Assembly: GCF_900113325.1 (NCBI RefSeq)
Contig: NZ_FOOY01000008.1
Span: 1-64,000 of the forward strand
Length of the DNA stretch: 64,000 bases
Direction: 5' to 3'
Origin: Sporolactobacillus nakayamae
GTDB lineage: Bacteria; Bacillota; Bacilli; Bacillales; Sporolactobacillaceae
Shown: positions 53,474-62,624 of the stretch, one piece after another
Layout of the letters: the number at the start of each line of letters is the position of its first letter
How positions within the stretch are numbered: position 1 is the first letter of the stretch
Program-made: the position numbers and the translations under genes
Notes under the pieces: model-generated
What the model was told of the DNA's origin: nothing
Seen by the model: the letters and a program-made list of their open reading frames with translations, nothing else
Database searches by the model: none

Positions 53474-54538
53474 TTATTGCTTTTCAATGTAGTCTTCCTT
53501 CGTGTAGAGGTGCAGCTGCGTGCGGCACAGCCATTCGAAGAACCAGCCGAGCGCAAAAGGAATAATAATAAAGACAAGCACAATAATCAGCAGATTGGCC
53601 GCTGTTCCGCCGCCCGGCATAAAGCGGATCGCGTTGATCGGGCCGACGAGTCCGGAGAATCCGAACCCTGCGCTGATTGGCGTTCCTTGAATCTTGAACA
53701 CAACAGCCAAAACGCCGAGAACAGCCGCATTTAAAATAACGGGCAGCAGAATAATTGGTTTACGGACAATCGCCGCAATCATGATCTTTGGCGTGCCGAG
53801 TAGTGCGGATAAAGACAATCCAATTGGATTCACACGCATGCCGCCAAGAAACATGCCAACAGCAGCAGCGACAACACCGAGGTTTCCGGCACCGGACGCG
53901 ATGCCGCTCATGCTGATGGCTGTCGCAATGGCTACAGTTGAAATAGGCGAAACAATAATAATTGAGAAACTGACGGCGACAAGAATGCCCATTAGAATCG
54001 GCGCCAGCGCAAAATAGCTGTCAACCAGCTGACCGACTGCCATTGTGATTTTGCGGACATAGGGCAGAATCCATAAACCAATACCACCGGAAACCACGCA
54101 GACAATCGTCGGCAAAAAAAGTGGCGCGAATGCCTTTAACCGGTCACCGATGATCAAGACAACAGCAACGGCTATACTTGCGGTCAGCAACGTGTTGATC
54201 AAATCGCCCATGCCGGTCACAAGGACACCGTTCGGCGTAAAATTCAACGCACCGGAACCAATATAAGTCGCGGACGCTACCGAAACCATTTGAATCGGAT
54301 TAAATTTGAATCGAAACGCAATCGCCGTCCCAATCAACAACGGCACTGTAAACATAATGATCGTGACAATTTGCAAGATAATGGCGAAAATCGGCGCATG
54401 TGGCGCAAGTGCCTTGCATAGTTCACTAAGCAATGCCGACGGAACTAATCCGGCGACAATCCCGATAGCAAGACCGGTCAGCACATTGTTGGTGTATGAT
54501 TTAACCGTCAGTGCATCATTTTTCACTTCATTTGTCAA
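53474..54538 (-). CDS. PTS EIIC-like membrane protein (PTS_EIIC_2 family)
   Basis: A 354-residue protein with eight to ten hydrophobic segments and very little polar sequence. It matches the PTS_EIIC_2 type of putative sugar permease, with GLAIGIVAGLVPSALLSEL near the start, GSGALNFTPNGVLVTGMGD, AAVGMFLGGMRVNPIGLSLSALLGTPKIM and GLVGPINAIRFMPGGGTA. No EIIA or EIIB domain is fused or adjacent, so phosphotransferase activity is doubtful and the substrate is unknown. The start is TTG at 54538, nine bases after GGAGG. It is a single gene with its own terminator. Confidence 0.78.
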   Translation of the reverse strand: MTNEVKNDALTVKSYTNNVLTGLAIGIVAGLVPSALLSELCKALAPHAPIFAIILQIVTIIMFTVPLLIGTAIAFRFKFNPIQMVSVASATYIGSGALNFTPNGVLVTGMGDLINTLLTASIAVAVVLIIGDRLKAFAPLFLPTIVCVVSGGIGLWILPYVRKITMAVGQLVDSYFALAPILMGILVAVSFSIIIVSPISTVAIATAISMSGIASGAGNLGVVAAAVGMFLGGMRVNPIGLSLSALLGTPKIMIAAIVRKPIILLPVILNAAVLGVLAVVFKIQGTPISAGFGFSGLVGPINAIRFMPGGGTAANLLIIVLVFIIIPFALGWFFEWLCRTQLHLYTKEDYIEKQ

Positions 54539-54680
54539 TTTAGGCTGCCTCCATCCTTTTGCTCATCTTTCTTTCTATATAATGCCCGTTCCTTGAATAA
54601 ATGAACCTGCGCCTGCTATTCTACCAAGTAATCTTATAATTGTCGATACAGCGCGTTCAATCATTAAAGCGTTTAAAACT

Positions 54681-54728
54681 AAAAAAAGCTGCCGGATAAA
54701 GTGTATTGACTTAGATCCCGGCATTTTT
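54681..54728 (-). terminator. Terminator of yfhO
   Basis: TGCCGGGAT pairs with ATCCGGCA over a long loop, with TTTTTTT on the minus-strand side. Confidence 0.7.
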
Positions 54729-54729
54729 T

Positions 54730-57063
54730 TCATTCATTAATAAATTCACGAGATGGCTGCACGCGTCTGCGAAGGAACAGACGATTTGAGAACAGGTAGG
54801 TCGCAAATATGACCATTGAAAGAAGAGCGATCACCGCGCCGGACGCGAGCCCCGGCGTATGGTAGTCAAATCGAATATGATTAGCGCCGTCCCTTACCGG
54901 TACAATCATCATACCGTCCGCGTCGATGATCGGTACAGAAATGCCATTGACCTTGGCAGACCATCCTTTGTCATAGGGCACGCTGAAGAAGGCAAACTTA
55001 TCTGTATTTGCCTGAATGTTTGCGGTAAATCCTCTATGATCCCGATGGAACGCGGTTGATGCCTCCTTCGCGCGCAGCTTCAGATCCTGTTGGTATTCTC
55101 CATTAGCCGTTGTAAACAGGTCGCTTTCAGGAAGAGGCACAAGGTAGTTTTTCACTTTTGAAGCATCGCTGTCTTTAATGACCACGGCTCGGAGCAGTAC
55201 CAAATGCTTGTACGCGTCCGAGACATGTTGAAAACGGCTTTGCGTGACATAGTAGTCATAGGTGAAACCGATTGGCAGCACATCCTTATTTTCATAGACA
55301 TAAACCATCCCGGTACCGTTGTAAAATTGTGTGTATAAATGACCACGGCTCAACTTCACCGTACTTACATAGAAGCGCTCCGACAGCAACGGCTTCAACC
55401 CATATGCATCTGCCGGAACAATTGTCTTCACACCCCTTGGCGAACCGATCGACTTATAAAAGTCAAAAATGGAACCATTCACCATGCTTGTGAACGAATT
55501 GACGGTCGGCAACCCGGCAACCATCGCCAAGTTCCATCCATCATCACTAATGCCGATGCGGTAATTTTCCGTTATCGGCAGGCGCTGCTTCAGTTCTTTT
55601 CCTGTCTTAACAACTGTATCATGTATGGCTTTGCCATCTTGATAGTCATAGATGTTATGCGTTGCAAAAATATTAAACAAGCCCAATCCGCCGCAAAAGA
55701 TCACGGTGGTTGCAAAGACGGCCGTGTACCAACGCTTGGCGTTTCGAAACCGCCAGACGAGATAATAGGTTGCGGCGAGTCCCGCGGCTGCCGCAGTCAG
55801 GTAGAAAAGGAACTGATCATAATGGAAAATCGCACTCCGCTGCGTTTCACTCCACGGATAAAAGAGCAGAAAAGCGGCCGCAGCAGCTAGAGCAGTTACC
55901 GAAATCAGCAAGCTTTTTTTTAATTGAATTGTAGTTCTCTTTTCGAGGGCAACCGCCGACATCAAGGCCATAATCAGCACCGGCATGTAAAACCAGCGTG
56001 CGTAATAGGAGGCGTTCAGAACATAAAATAAACTGTTCAAGAGTGGTACAGCCGCCATGATGATACAACCGATCATCATCCGCCGCATCCAATTTCTGCG
56101 GCCAATCATCATTGTGAGTACAAGAACCGGCCCAAAAAGCGGCAAATACGCACTGCTCGATGAGAAATCCGATGGAAAAATAGCCGACTGATGCGGCATG
56201 ATGTCTGCCGGCATCAGAATTGCCTTAATGAGCTCCAAATAACGGCTTCCGGAATAGACAAGCGCGTTCGGCCCATACAAAAATGAATCCAGACGCGGAT
56301 TTTGCAAGGTGAACAGAATGGCCGGAACAAACAGCAGGCTCGCCATACCGATACCGAGCAGACCTTCCCCAATGATCCGCGGCAAGCGCCGTACATAAAG
56401 TTTCCAATCTTCAGCTATGTAGCGAAGCACATAATAGAGAATTAAGAAGATGACTTCGCCAATAAAGAAAAAGAAGTTTAATGTCGCATTCAAAGCGACG
56501 GCCGCGGCAAACCAACCCTTTCTCCGGTCGATGACAAGACGGTCGAAGCCAGCCAAAAGTAATGGAAAGAACGCGACAACATCATGAAAATGGTTGAACA
56601 TCAGATTAACAGTCGAGAACCCGGAGAAGGCATATAGAAGTGCGCCAATCATGGCGTAGCGACTATCTGTTACATAGCGGCGAATGTATCCGTACGCCGT
56701 CATTCCGGCGACGCAGTACTTCAGCAAGAACATCGGCCCAATCACATAGGGAAACAGCGACGCAGGAAACAGCAGACTAAGCCAAAAAAAGGGGCTGCCT
56801 AGTGTGTAAAAGCTATAGGAAGCGATAAAGTTGCTCCCGAGATCCGTTGACCAGTTCCAGAACCAATCACCGCTTTTAATCGCCTCGTTGCTCAGCATAT
56901 TAAACGGAATCTGCTGATAGTTAAAATCTCCGACCAATGTAAATAATCCTTTATTCGCAATAATTGATGGAACAAACATAATTCCGGAAGTAATGAGGCA
57001 AAGTAGAAAAACTTTTGTATAATCGGAACGGTATAGCTTTTTAATAAACTGGGAAATCATCAC
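54730..57063 (-). CDS. yfhO: YfhO-family membrane protein (GT-C-type glycosyltransferase)
   Basis: A 777-residue polytopic protein with about 13 membrane helices and a large extracytoplasmic C-terminal domain, the layout of YfhO, which in Listeria and Bacillus is linked to glycosylation of lipoteichoic or other teichoic acids. Typical segments are GDFNYQQIPFNMLSNEAIKSGDWFWNWSTDLGSNFIASYSFY and SPFFWLSLLFP in the first outside loop, which holds the conserved acidic residue expected to bind the lipid-linked sugar. The C-terminus ends with one helix and a basic tail. The start is ATG 57060 or the GTG one codon earlier, nine bases after AAGGAG. It is a single gene. Confidence 0.88.
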   Translation of the reverse strand: MMISQFIKKLYRSDYTKVFLLCLITSGIMFVPSIIANKGLFTLVGDFNYQQIPFNMLSNEAIKSGDWFWNWSTDLGSNFIASYSFYTLGSPFFWLSLLFPASLFPYVIGPMFLLKYCVAGMTAYGYIRRYVTDSRYAMIGALLYAFSGFSTVNLMFNHFHDVVAFFPLLLAGFDRLVIDRRKGWFAAAVALNATLNFFFFIGEVIFLILYYVLRYIAEDWKLYVRRLPRIIGEGLLGIGMASLLFVPAILFTLQNPRLDSFLYGPNALVYSGSRYLELIKAILMPADIMPHQSAIFPSDFSSSSAYLPLFGPVLVLTMMIGRRNWMRRMMIGCIIMAAVPLLNSLFYVLNASYYARWFYMPVLIMALMSAVALEKRTTIQLKKSLLISVTALAAAAAFLLFYPWSETQRSAIFHYDQFLFYLTAAAAGLAATYYLVWRFRNAKRWYTAVFATTVIFCGGLGLFNIFATHNIYDYQDGKAIHDTVVKTGKELKQRLPITENYRIGISDDGWNLAMVAGLPTVNSFTSMVNGSIFDFYKSIGSPRGVKTIVPADAYGLKPLLSERFYVSTVKLSRGHLYTQFYNGTGMVYVYENKDVLPIGFTYDYYVTQSRFQHVSDAYKHLVLLRAVVIKDSDASKVKNYLVPLPESDLFTTANGEYQQDLKLRAKEASTAFHRDHRGFTANIQANTDKFAFFSVPYDKGWSAKVNGISVPIIDADGMMIVPVRDGANHIRFDYHTPGLASGAVIALLSMVIFATYLFSNRLFLRRRVQPSREFINE

Positions 57064-57497
57064 AATGCAGTACTCCTTGTCTCGCTTTCTCGCAATCTTT
57101 GCAGATCTCTTTAATTTTACAACAGCTGTGGGGGATGGAAAGTAATAAGAATTGGAAGATTTGGCTTCGAAAAGAAAAAGGTATTTTTTTCTACCATATT
57201 ATTCGTCACGAGTGACTTATTGTGGGATTATTAAGGTAATAAGAAATGCAGGCAGGAATAGGCACGGACTGTGTAAAGATACATAGAATCGGATCCGGGC
57301 CATTCAATCATGAACAACAAAGTTGAGATCAAAGCAACAGAGCGGCAACTTTTGATTCGAGAAGTTGATAACACTTATGGACTGCCGCACGCCAATCAAA
57401 TTCCAGATATAGTGACAACATCTGTAATCATCCCGAACGAGAAGGAATGAAATGGTTGAATCGCCAAGACCGTAAAAGTAAAGGAGAATGATCATTC
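57064..57497. other. Intergenic region upstream of yfhO and the aldo/keto reductase
   Basis: It holds the divergent promoters. The only possible gene is a 46-codon plus-strand frame listed separately. No terminator or repeat was noticed. Confidence 0.4.
57310..57450 (+). CDS. Possible 46-residue ORF
   Basis: An ATG-to-TGA frame starting MNNKVEIKATERQLLIREVD, with a balanced, protein-like composition, on the same strand as the aldo/keto reductase 47 bases further on. There is no clear ribosome binding site and no family I recognise. It may be a chance frame or a decayed fragment. Confidence 0.2.
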   Translation: MNNKVEIKATERQLLIREVDNTYGLPHANQIPDIVTTSVIIPNEKE

Positions 57498-58403
57498 ATG
57501 GAATGGAACGACGATGGACTGGACAGCGCAATGCGAGAAGTGAAAAAGCGGTCAGTCAAGTTGCCTGATGGAGCTGAAATTCCGGTGATCGGCCAAGGTA
57601 CATGGCATATGGGCGACGATCCGCTTCAACGTGCCTCGGAACAAGAGGCGCTCCGCCTCGGGGTTCGTCTTGGCATGAATCTGATTGATACCGCAGAAAT
57701 GTATGGGGAAGGACGTTCCGAATCGCTCATTGGTGAAGCGATTGCCGGCATTCGCGACGACGTCTTTCTTGTAAGTAAAGCTTATCCGAACCACGCGACC
57801 CGAAAAAAGCTCGCCACAGCCTGCGACCGCAGCTTGAAACGGCTCGGAACCGACCATCTTGATCTTTATTTGCTGCATTGGCGCGGGGCGACTCCGCTCG
57901 AAGAAACAGTTCAAGGAATGGAAGAATTGAAACAAGCCGGTAAAATTTTGCGCTGGGGCGTCTCGAACTTCGATACGAGCGACATGCAGGATCTTTGGTC
58001 GGTTCCAGGCGGAACGAATTGCGCCGTGAATCAAGTTCTCTATCATCTCGGATCACGCGGAATTGAGTGTGAACTCCTCCCTTGGATGCGCGAACATCAG
58101 GTTTCAGTCATGGCCTATTGTCCTCTGGCTGAAGGCGGGTCACTTAAATCCCAGCTGCTCAAAGACCCGGATGTAATGAAAGCAGCTGTCGATCACCAGG
58201 CAACACCGCTTCAGATTCTGCTCGCTTGGTCAATCCGCTATGCGGAATCCGACGGGATCGTTGCCATTCCAAAAGCCGGACGTCCGGAACACGTACTGTT
58301 AAACGCACAGGCCGCATCTATCCGATTATCTGAAGAAGAACAGCGAAACTTAAATCTCGCATTTTCGAAGCCGGCACGCAAAGTGCCACTGGATATTGTG
58401 TGA
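57498..58403 (+). CDS. Aldo/keto reductase
   Basis: A 301-residue NADPH-dependent oxidoreductase of the AKR fold. The catalytic tetrad is visible: Asp and Tyr in LIDTAEMYGEG, Lys in FLVSKAYP and His in LYLLHWRG. NADPH-binding motifs WGVSNFDTSDM and IPKAGRPEHVLLNA are present. Substrate unknown; it belongs to the bacterial group of general aldehyde reductases with a long N-terminus. AAGGAG lies eleven bases before the ATG. It is followed at 77 bases by the frameshifted tRNA-editing gene on the same strand. Confidence 0.9.
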   Translation: MEWNDDGLDSAMREVKKRSVKLPDGAEIPVIGQGTWHMGDDPLQRASEQEALRLGVRLGMNLIDTAEMYGEGRSESLIGEAIAGIRDDVFLVSKAYPNHATRKKLATACDRSLKRLGTDHLDLYLLHWRGATPLEETVQGMEELKQAGKILRWGVSNFDTSDMQDLWSVPGGTNCAVNQVLYHLGSRGIECELLPWMREHQVSVMAYCPLAEGGSLKSQLLKDPDVMKAAVDHQATPLQILLAWSIRYAESDGIVAIPKAGRPEHVLLNAQAASIRLSEEEQRNLNLAFSKPARKVPLDIV

Positions 58404-58480
58404 AATTGATTATTTCGTCCCCGCCTAAATTGTAAAATGGTATACTATTTTAAACTTATGACGCTTGTGGAGATGAGCAT

Positions 58481-59127
58481 ATGGCCGTTGAAAAAGTTTT
58501 TTGGAAGGATTCTTATTTAACACAAATTGATGCAGTCGTTACCTCCGTAGCTGAAAATAGTGTCACAGTCAGTCAAACGGTTGCCTATGCTTTTACGGAG
58601 GCCAAGTCTCAGACGCCGGGACTATCGGCGGCTATCCCATTCTTTCTGCAGAAAAGGAAGGCAAAGACATTCGCTACACATTGTCTGATTCACATCAGTT
58701 GCATACAGGGGACAGCGTCACGGTCGTGATTGACTGGCCCCGACGTTATCGATTGATGCGGCTTCATTTTGCTGCGGAGTTGGTACTCGAGCATGTATAC
58801 CAATTTTTTCACCATCCGGAAAAGATCGGTGCCAATATTAATGAAGATAAGGCACGGATTGATTTCTATTGGGAAGGCAGCATTGCGACGATTTTCCCGG
58901 AGCTGACGCAGCGCGTGAATCAAATGATCACGGAGGATTTACCGATTATCAGCGCCTTTAGTGATGAACAGAATCAGCGAAGGTATTGGCGCATTGAAGG
59001 CTTCGCTCAGGTCCCCTGCGGCGGCACACACCTCCGCCGAACCGGAGAGATCGGACCGATTTACCTGAAGAGAAGAAATTTGGGTAAAGGAAAAGAGCGA
59101 ATTGAAATTTTCTTGCAAGAAGATTAA
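58481..59127 (+). pseudogene. Frameshifted AlaX-type tRNA-editing protein (SAD domain)
   Basis: The first frame (58481 onward, after GGAG) reads FWKDSYLTQIDAVVTSVAEN and breaks near a run of four T's at 58591-58594. Adding one T would restore AFYGGQVSDAGTIGG, the family's conserved FY-(PE)-GGQ-DxG motif, and join the second frame, which continues through VIDWPRRYRLMRLHFAAELVLEHVY and ends with the zinc-site cysteine and histidine in VPCGGTHLRRTGEIG. The combined product would be about 215 residues. The first zinc motif has HFAAE rather than HxxxH; this seems normal for this subgroup. It is either a true disruption or a homopolymer sequencing error. Confidence 0.8.
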
Positions 59128-59266
59128 CCAATCGTCCGTCTAAATAGTAAAGTATCCCATGGGGCTTGGTCTCCTATTGATTCAAGGTGCTTTGACCCAC
59201 CAGCTTGTACCTAAACGACACTTTCGCCTCTCGCTTGCCGCGGGCGCACCGTGAAGAGAAGCAAGT

Positions 59267-59299
59267 GAACAACCCGGCACTATAAGTACCGGGTTGTTC
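59267..59299. repeat. Perfect 11-bp hairpin downstream of ecfT
   Basis: GAACAACCCGG pairs exactly with CCGGGTTGTTC around an 11-base loop. It lies 20 bases beyond the ecfT stop, so it is probably the operon's terminator, but the expected T-run is missing on both strands. Confidence 0.55.
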
Positions 59300-59319
59300 A
59301 CTGATTTCCTGTTAGAGCA

Positions 59320-60150
59320 TCAAATAAAAGGATTATAGTAGCGGCTGCCGCGCTGTAACGTCAACCATAGTGACAGAATGAGCAACAGTCCGGCAAATAG
59401 GACTGCTAAATAATCGATACGGGTAAACGGACGCCCATGATACCACGTTCGTTTCTTCTTTTTGCCGAATCGCCGCAGTTCCATGGCATTGCTGACGACT
59501 TCTATCCGATCCAGCGTAGAAATGATAAGCGGAATGACAATCGCCGATGCCCGACGGATCCGCCGCCCGAATTTCTGCTTTCCGGACAGATCAACACCGC
59601 GTGCCTGCTGAGCTTGAGCGATTTCATGATAACTGCGCTGCACATCGGGAATATAGCGGAGCGTGATCGATACGGCATAGGCGATCCGGTAGCTGACACC
59701 GATTCGGTTTAAGGATGCGGCAAATTCGCTCGGCTGCGTCGTTACAATAAAGAGCAGTGCAAAAGGAATGACCGCAAAATACTTTAAGCTAACGTTCAAC
59801 TGGTAAAAAAGCTGTTCACACGTCAGTGAAAAGATGCCCGGAAGATGGACGAGAATATGGGTTGTTCCATAGATCGTCGTCCCCTGCCGCGGCGCAAAAA
59901 TATAAATGCCCAGATTGTTAAGCAGAAGAAAAACCAGTATGAAGCTAAGGACGAAAGAGATCTCGCTCAAACGCACCTTGGCAACCCAAAAAATAATCAC
60001 TCCTGTGATCAGCATAAATACAAGCACCCGCGTGTCGAAGGTGGTCATGGCGATCACAGACCAAAGAATAAAACAAATCAGTTTCGCCGCGCCGGTCATC
60101 TGATGGATCGGTGTCGCGCGGTCAATGTAGCTGAGCATGTGCATTCTCAT
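59320..60150 (-). CDS. ecfT: ECF transporter transmembrane component EcfT (CbiQ family)
   Basis: EcfT couples ATP hydrolysis to substrate-binding S components. The 276-residue protein starts MRMHMLSYIDRATPIHQMTGAAKLICF, has five or six helices and carries the ATPase-coupling motifs AQAQQARGVDLSG and SNAMELRRFG, each with the conserved Ala-Arg-Gly or similar triplet. ATG 60150 follows GGAGG by ten bases and overlaps the end of the ATPase gene, so the two are translationally coupled. It is the last gene of the T-box operon. Confidence 0.9.
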   Translation of the reverse strand: MRMHMLSYIDRATPIHQMTGAAKLICFILWSVIAMTTFDTRVLVFMLITGVIIFWVAKVRLSEISFVLSFILVFLLLNNLGIYIFAPRQGTTIYGTTHILVHLPGIFSLTCEQLFYQLNVSLKYFAVIPFALLFIVTTQPSEFAASLNRIGVSYRIAYAVSITLRYIPDVQRSYHEIAQAQQARGVDLSGKQKFGRRIRRASAIVIPLIISTLDRIEVVSNAMELRRFGKKKKRTWYHGRPFTRIDYLAVLFAGLLLILSLWLTLQRGSRYYNPFI

Positions 60151-61855
60151 CACACGACCGCCTCCCCTGCTCACTCTGAATAAAGTGCTTTACAAATGTC
60201 GGTGGGCTTGAAAAACCGACACGTTCAGCCAAATGATACAATGAGGTTGTCTTCAAATTGGCCCGTGACGCGATGTCAGCGTCAGAGAGCAGTTCTGCAG
60301 GCGGCTGATCAGCAATCAATCGACCGTCCGCCATCACAAGTGCGCGCTCTGTGTATTCAAGCATCAGATGCATGTCATGGGTAATCATAATCAGCGTCAT
60401 ACCTTTTTCACTGAGCGATTCCAAGAAGCGCATAATCTCTGTATAATGCCGGTAATCTTGACCTGCCGTCGGTTCATCTAAAATGAGCAGATCAGGATCA
60501 AGAACTAAAATAGAAGCAATAGTGACCCGTTTTTTCTGTCCGAAACTGAGTGCGGAAACCGGCCAGTTCCGGTAGGGATACAACCCGCAGATTTTCAAAG
60601 ATTCATAAACACGACGCTTGATCTCTTCTTCAGCGGAACCACGAAGCCTCATCCCGAACGCCACTTCGTCAAAAATCATATTCTGTGAAATCATCTGATT
60701 CGGATTCTGCATAACAAGACCGATGTGTTCCGAACGTTCCTTGATCGTCTGCGTGCTAATGTCGCCACCGCCGATATAAATGGTGCCTGAATCCGGATGC
60801 TCAAGTCCGCAAATCAACTTAGTGAGCGTTGATTTGCCGGCGCCATTCTTGCCCACCAGTGCGATTCGCTCGCCTTTCCGTACAGAAAAACGGACATCTT
60901 CAAGTATCGGCCGATCAGGTTCATAATGAAAATTGACATGCGAAACGTTCAGAATGGGTTGACCAAGCGGATGCTCCTTTTCTGAAACGGCGGCATGCGT
61001 CCATGCAAGCAGGGCCGCTCCGGCACCGTCCAGCCTCATGTGGTCCAGCGATTCCGGGTGAAGCTCCGGCACAATCGGAATTCCGGCGCGTTTTAACGCT
61101 GTCAAATAGAGCGGCTCACGCACACCATTTGCTTCAAGAACGCCGGAACAAAGCAACTGATCGGGCGGTGCATCCGCAACGATCTTGCCATCTGCAACAA
61201 GCACAATTCGATCAATACCGATCGCAAGGACATCTTCCACTCTATGTTCAATAATGACCACAGTCACACCCGTCTCTTTTTGAATCCGGTCAATCAAGTG
61301 CATGGTCGCTTTCCCCGATGCCGGATCGAGATTGGCAAGCGGTTCGTCAAACAAAAGAATGCTGACCGGGTCAACCAGTACCCCTGCCATTGACACCCTT
61401 TGCTTCTGCCCTCCGGACAAATCATGCGGCGATTGATCAAGAAAAAGTTCCATGCCGACCTGCTTTGCAGCTTGCGCGACGGTTTTCTTCATCTCAACTT
61501 GCGGAACCGCATCGTTTTCCAAAGCAAAGGCAATATCCTCGCCAACCGTTAACCCGATAAATTGAGCGTCTGTGTCTTGAAGCACGGTCCCGACTTTCTT
61601 TGACAAAGCCGGAATACGTTGATCACCTGCATCTCCGCCCATTCGTTCGAGTGTCCCTTTGATTTCGCCTTTAAAGGTATTCGGAATTAAGCCATTAATA
61701 CAGCGTCCCAACGTGCTTTTTCCAGATCCGGACGGTCCGGTAATTAAGATACGTTCGCCTTGGTTAATAGCCAAATTGATATCATACAGCGACGGACTTT
61801 CCTGACTTCTGTATTTAAAACTGAATTGTTTGAACGAGATGACCTTTTTATTCAT
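60122..61855 (-). CDS. ECF transporter double-domain ATPase
   Basis: A 577-residue fusion of two ABC ATPase domains, as in YkoD-type ECF transporters. Domain 1 (about 1-280) has Walker A TGPSGSGKST, signature DLSGGQKQR and Walker B LLFDEPLANLDP. Domain 2 (about 305-560) has Walker A GKNGAGKST, a signature ALSFGQKKR in which the second residue pair differs from the usual SGG, and Walker B LILDEPTAGQD. Each domain has the ECF-type Q-loop (VLQDTDAQFIG and VMQNPNQMIS). It serves both A and A' positions, so no second ATPase gene is needed. Confidence 0.93.
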   Translation of the reverse strand: MNKKVISFKQFSFKYRSQESPSLYDINLAINQGERILITGPSGSGKSTLGRCINGLIPNTFKGEIKGTLERMGGDAGDQRIPALSKKVGTVLQDTDAQFIGLTVGEDIAFALENDAVPQVEMKKTVAQAAKQVGMELFLDQSPHDLSGGQKQRVSMAGVLVDPVSILLFDEPLANLDPASGKATMHLIDRIQKETGVTVVIIEHRVEDVLAIGIDRIVLVADGKIVADAPPDQLLCSGVLEANGVREPLYLTALKRAGIPIVPELHPESLDHMRLDGAGAALLAWTHAAVSEKEHPLGQPILNVSHVNFHYEPDRPILEDVRFSVRKGERIALVGKNGAGKSTLTKLICGLEHPDSGTIYIGGGDISTQTIKERSEHIGLVMQNPNQMISQNMIFDEVAFGMRLRGSAEEEIKRRVYESLKICGLYPYRNWPVSALSFGQKKRVTIASILVLDPDLLILDEPTAGQDYRHYTEIMRFLESLSEKGMTLIMITHDMHLMLEYTERALVMADGRLIADQPPAELLSDADIASRANLKTTSLYHLAERVGFSSPPTFVKHFIQSEQGRRSCDENAHAQLH

Positions 61856-61934
61856 GGCAATCCTTTAATTTTCTTTCCAGCTTGATTAATCATTCGAAAA
61901 CGTACAGTAAAGATTAATCGGCCAAGAATTTGGT

Positions 61935-62492
61935 TTATGCTTCTTTTTTCAGACTTCCGACCTTGGTCCGTGTTTGCGTATAAATCCAAATTAAGAGTGT
62001 GCCGAAAATACCGACCGTCACTATATCCAAGATTCCGGCTGTAAAGCCCTGAACGAATACTTTGTTGGCCGGTTCGCCATAGATCGAGATATCAAGAATA
62101 GGCGCAATCAAGAACCATCCGATGGCCTGCGTCACCACTTGAAAAAGATTAAAAACGGCAATCGATTTCCAGCCGAATTCACCATCGGAAATCTTAAGAA
62201 AATGAGAGGCAAGACCAAAACCAATACCGACAATTGCCGACACAACGACCCAGCTCCACCAGACACTTCCATACTGAAGCGCGTCTCCAAGTGAATGACC
62301 GATCAAGCCGACCAGTCCACCGGCAACCGGACCGTAAACGACTGCGATCAGCGCTAAAAAAATATAGGATAATTGCACGGTCGTGTTCGGAACAAAACCA
62401 ACCGGTATGGAGATATAACGAAGGATAATAAAAATAGCGGCGCCGATACCTGCGGCAACAATCGTACGAATAGACAGCCAATCTTTTTTCAT
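61935..62492 (-). CDS. ECF transporter S component, UPF0397 family
   Basis: A 185-residue membrane protein with about six helices matching the UPF0397 family (databases often label it a riboflavin S component, without firm evidence for this subgroup). Family segments are TVQLSYIFLALIAVVYGPVAGGLVGLIGHSLGDALQYGSVWWSW and ISIYGEPANKVFVQGFTAGILDIVTVGIFGTLLI. ATG 62492 (MKKDWLSIRTIV) follows GGGGA. Its position after the SAM-cleaving enzyme and a methionine-type T-box suggests a methionine- or SAM-related substrate; I recall the name MtsT for predicted methionine-linked ECF S components but cannot confirm it fits here. Confidence 0.85.
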   Translation of the reverse strand: MKKDWLSIRTIVAAGIGAAIFIILRYISIPVGFVPNTTVQLSYIFLALIAVVYGPVAGGLVGLIGHSLGDALQYGSVWWSWVVVSAIVGIGFGLASHFLKISDGEFGWKSIAVFNLFQVVTQAIGWFLIAPILDISIYGEPANKVFVQGFTAGILDIVTVGIFGTLLIWIYTQTRTKVGSLKKEA

Positions 62493-62624
62493 CAAAATCA
62501 TTCCCCTTTGAAATAATAGTATAAAAAATAGATAAGTTCCTTGATGCTGATCCTGCTGCCTGTACTAAAAGAACTAGTCATTACACTGTTCTGGACATCA
62601 CCTCCTTTGCGATTACAAGATAGT

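Noticed and set aside
55339-55890. 183-codon plus-strand frame inside yfhO
   Set aside because: Antisense shadow of a well-supported membrane protein gene; the product has no recognisable features.
59150-59163. 13-base match AAAGTATCCCATG with the right end of the window
   Set aside because: Too short to call a repeat, and no shared structure around it.
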